Positions 62,003 to 64,000 of a DNA stretch of 64,000 bases are shown piece by piece. Each line of letters opens with the position of its first letter. Position 1 is the first letter of the stretch. A model generated the notes under the pieces. The model saw only the letters and a program-made list of their open reading frames with translations. It was not told where the DNA came from and searched no databases. Origin of the DNA: Lachnospiraceae bacterium (lineage in GTDB: Bacteria > Bacillota > Clostridia > Lachnospirales > Lachnospiraceae); assembly GCA_015057635.1 (NCBI GenBank), contig SVEB01000011.1, forward strand, positions 62,001-126,000, in the 5' to 3' direction. Made by a program: the position numbers and the translations under genes.

Positions 62003-62443
62003 ATGGAAATCAAAGATATTCTGACATTAATCGATGCAGTATCCGCATCTAATCTCACCTCCTTTTGCTATGAGGAGGGGGAGACGAAGCTAAGCTTTGA
62101 AAAGGCGGAAAAGCAGACCGTTAAGATTTCAAATATGAACAGCGAAGAAATGGTAGCGGCCAGAGCCGCGGAAGAAAGCTTTGTTTCCTGCGATCAGAAT
62201 CTATGTACGATTACCTCACCAATGGTCGGGACCTTTTATATGTCTGGAAGTGAAGGCGGGGAGCCATTTGTCTCAGTTGGCGATCATATAAAGGCAGGCC
62301 AGGTAGTGGGAATCGTAGAGGCCATGAAGTTGATGAATGAGATTGAGTCTCCTTATGATGGAGTGGTAGAGCAGATTTTAATCAAGAACAAGGAAATGGT
62401 AGGATTTGGTGACGATATTATTAAAATCCGGCCAGCCAGATAG
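62003..62443 (+). CDS. accB: Biotin carboxyl carrier protein of acetyl-CoA carboxylase
   Basis: This 146-residue protein has a helical N-terminal domain, a short linker and a C-terminal biotinyl domain. The biotinylation site is [10 protein letters not shown] (Lys about 112). Start 11 bases after fabF behind AGGAGAT. Confidence 0.95.
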   Translation: MEIKDILTLIDAVSASNLTSFCYEEGETKLSFEKAEKQTVKISNMNSEEMVAARAAEESFVSCDQNLCTITSPMVGTFYMSGSEGGEPFVSVGDHIKAGQVVGIVEAMKLMNEIESPYDGVVEQILIKNKEMVGFGDDIIKIRPAR

Positions 62444-62477
62444 AAGAAGCAAGAGTGACTGCAAGAAGGAGAGGATT

Positions 62478-62903
62478 ATGATGTTAACGAGCAAAGAAAT
62501 CATGGAACTGATCCCGCACAGAAGTCCGTTTCTTTTGATTGATCGGATTGAGGAATTAGAGCCAGGCGTACGTGCGGTAGGAACAAAGTGTGTCAGCTAT
62601 AACGAACCTTATTTCGCAGGGCATTTTCCAAATGAACCGGTAATGCCGGGTGTTCTGATTATTGAGAGTCTTGCACAGGTAGGGGCAGTGGTATGTCTGT
62701 CAGTGGAAGAGAACAAAGGAAAAACCGCTTACTTTGGAGGGATCAATCATGCGAGATTCCGCCATAAAGTTATTCCGGGAGATGTTCTCACGCTTGAAGT
62801 GGAGCTTAAGAAGCTCAAAGGCCCTGTAGGCATTGCAGAGGCGAAAGCATATGTCAAAGATAAGGTATGTGCGGAAGCAGAAATGACATTTATGATTGGC
62901 TAA
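62478..62903 (+). CDS. fabZ: 3-hydroxyacyl-ACP dehydratase
   Basis: This hotdog-fold enzyme of about 141 residues has the catalytic His in [11 protein letters not shown] and Glu in [11 protein letters not shown]. Two adjacent ATG codons (62478, 62481) follow AAGGAGAGG; either may be used. The longer frame begins inside accB and is unlikely. It acts after FabG in each elongation cycle. Confidence 0.95.
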   Translation: MMLTSKEIMELIPHRSPFLLIDRIEELEPGVRAVGTKCVSYNEPYFAGHFPNEPVMPGVLIIESLAQVGAVVCLSVEENKGKTAYFGGINHARFRHKVIPGDVLTLEVELKKLKGPVGIAEAKAYVKDKVCAEAEMTFMIG

Positions 62904-62926
62904 AGAACCGGAAAGGAAGGCTTCCT

Positions 62927-64000
62927 ATGTTTAAAAAAATTTTGATTGCGAACCGCGGTGAGATTGCGGTTCGAATCATCAGAGCCTGCAAAGAGATGGG
63001 GATTGCAACCGTAGCCGTATATTCTTCTGCGGATAAGGAAGCGCTCCATGTAAGGTTAGCAGATGAGGCAGTCTGCATTGGTCCTGCGCCGGCAAAAGAC
63101 AGCTATCTGAAGATGGACCGGATCTTAAGCGCTACCATGGCATCTGGTGCGGATGCCATTCATCCTGGATTTGGATTCTTATCCGAAAATAGCAAGTTTG
63201 CGGACTTATGTGAGAAATGCAGTATCGCTTTTATTGGACCAACATCGAAAGTGATCGATCAGATGGGCAATAAATCAGCTGCCAGAAACACGATGATTGC
63301 AGCAGGCGTTCCGGTCGTGCCCGGAAGCAAAGAAATTATGATAAATGCCGAACAGGCAAAAAAACAGGCGGATGCATGCGGGTATCCGGTCATCATCAAG
63401 GCGAGTGCCGGTGGTGGCGGAAGAGGCATGCGTATCGCAAGAGAAGAAAAGGATTTTGTTCATTTATTTGAAACAGCAAGAAAAGAAGCGATTGGTGCAT
63501 TTGGCGACGGCTCTATGTATATGGAACGATATGTAGAGAAAGCCAGACATATAGAAGTACAGATATTAGCAGACCAGTATGGAAATGTAGTACATCTTGG
63601 AGAAAGAGACTGTTCCGTACAGAGAAGACATCAGAAGATGATAGAAGAAGCACCGGCAAACGGTCTTTCTGAGGAACTGCGAGGGCAGATAGGAGAGGCT
63701 GCGGTGCGTGCAGCGAAGGCAGCCCGCTATACCGGTGCCGGAACAATTGAATTTCTTGTAGACGGAGCCGGGAATTATTATTTTATGGAAATGAATACAA
63801 GAATCCAGGTTGAGCACGGAATCACCGAGCTAGTGACTGGAGTTGATTTAATAAAGGAACAAATAAAAATCGCAGCAGGCGAGAGGCTTGATTTAAGACA
63901 GAAGGATATTGTAATTCGGGGACATGCGATAGAATGCAGAATCAATGCAGAATGTCCCAAAAGAAACTTCCTTCCGTCTCCGGGAACAATTCGATCTCTC
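62927..64000 (+). CDS. accC: Biotin carboxylase of acetyl-CoA carboxylase, 3' end cut
   Basis: The frame starts at ATG 62927 behind GAAAGGAAGG and stays open to the window edge (358 codons of about 450). The N-terminal motif KKILIANRGEIAVRIIRA is diagnostic. The ATP-grasp glycine-rich loop SAGGGGRGMR and the catalytic EMNTRIQVEH are present. The next residues read GIT where many homologues have PVT, a small deviation next to the active site. It carboxylates biotin on AccB. accD and accA are expected beyond the edge. Confidence 0.96.
   Translation, partial: MFKKILIANRGEIAVRIIRACKEMGIATVAVYSSADKEALHVRLADEAVCIGPAPAKDSYLKMDRILSATMASGADAIHPGFGFLSENSKFADLCEKCSIAFIGPTSKVIDQMGNKSAARNTMIAAGVPVVPGSKEIMINAEQAKKQADACGYPVIIKASAGGGGRGMRIAREEKDFVHLFETARKEAIGAFGDGSMYMERYVEKARHIEVQILADQYGNVVHLGERDCSVQRRHQKMIEEAPANGLSEELRGQIGEAAVRAAKAARYTGAGTIEFLVDGAGNYYFMEMNTRIQVEHGITELVTGVDLIKEQIKIAAGERLDLRQKDIVIRGHAIECRINAECPKRNFLPSPGTIRSL

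Noticed and set aside
1-64000. CRISPR array, prophage or integrated element
   Set aside because: No short regularly spaced repeats, cas, integrase, phage structural or conjugation genes were seen.

Overview
The window is a low- to mid-GC Firmicutes chromosome segment. Gene content and order fit a spore-forming member of the Lachnospiraceae (Clostridium cluster XIVa). The evidence is the spoIIA and spoVA sporulation operons, a spore photoproduct lyase, a T-box in front of valS, an AUU-started infC with an L20-type leader, a DUF4250 protein, and the DUF5717/DUF5716 gene pair that I associate with this family. No phage, plasmid, transposase or CRISPR array was seen. Nearly all genes are host genes with clear ribosome binding sites and many textbook sigma-A promoters.

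Layout: 0.2-5.3 kb is a complete oligopeptide/nickel-type ABC importer with a fused double ATPase. 5.3-7.4 kb holds a ProX-type tRNA editing protein between two copies of a palindromic repeat, and a DUF1232 gene broken by a nonsense codon. 7.4-11.7 kb is a heterodimeric ABC exporter plus an acetyltransferase. 11.8-13.4 kb is infC-rpmI-rplT. 14.1-15.7 kb is a LiaF-like/DUF4097 envelope-stress pair. 15.9-16.1 kb is a predicted minus-strand small RNA. 17.2-24.2 kb is a four-gene cluster of unknown function: a giant scaffold, an Hsp70-like protein, a TPR protein and a coiled-coil membrane protein. 24.7-33.5 kb carries peroxiredoxin, a lipoprotein plus Mbeg1-like lipase, a small LRR protein, SplB, a tocopherol-cyclase-like protein, a UPF0597/CyuA-type protein, a metallo-hydrolase and a VOC protein. 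34.6-37.8 kb is T-box-valS. 38-45 kb is a TPR/zinc-ribbon protein, spoIIAA-AB-sigF, a 45-residue membrane protein and spoVAA-AB-AC-AD-AE. 45-53 kb holds a class A PBP, YigZ, VanZ, DUF4250, RarA, a second structured-RNA region, a SEC-C protein and an XRE regulator. 53.2-57.5 kb is a sensor kinase, a REC-HD-GYP regulator and a DUF4015 glycosidase. 57.5-64 kb is an ECF sigma/partner pair followed by acpP-fabD-fabG-fabF-accB-fabZ-accC, with accC cut by the window end.

The most striking non-coding signal is a family of large palindromic intergenic elements: six complete copies and two decayed ones. Each complete copy has a nearly self-complementary arm pair of about 200 bp around a conserved core. 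Five of the six also have a separate small hairpin on the 3' side. Arm sequences differ between copies but stay complementary within each copy, which points to a structured or mobile element that keeps its fold. A second theme is two structured minus-strand RNA candidates whose hairpin loops carry runs of C that match Shine-Dalgarno sequences. The best protein-level candidate for an undescribed system is the 17.2-24.2 kb cluster.
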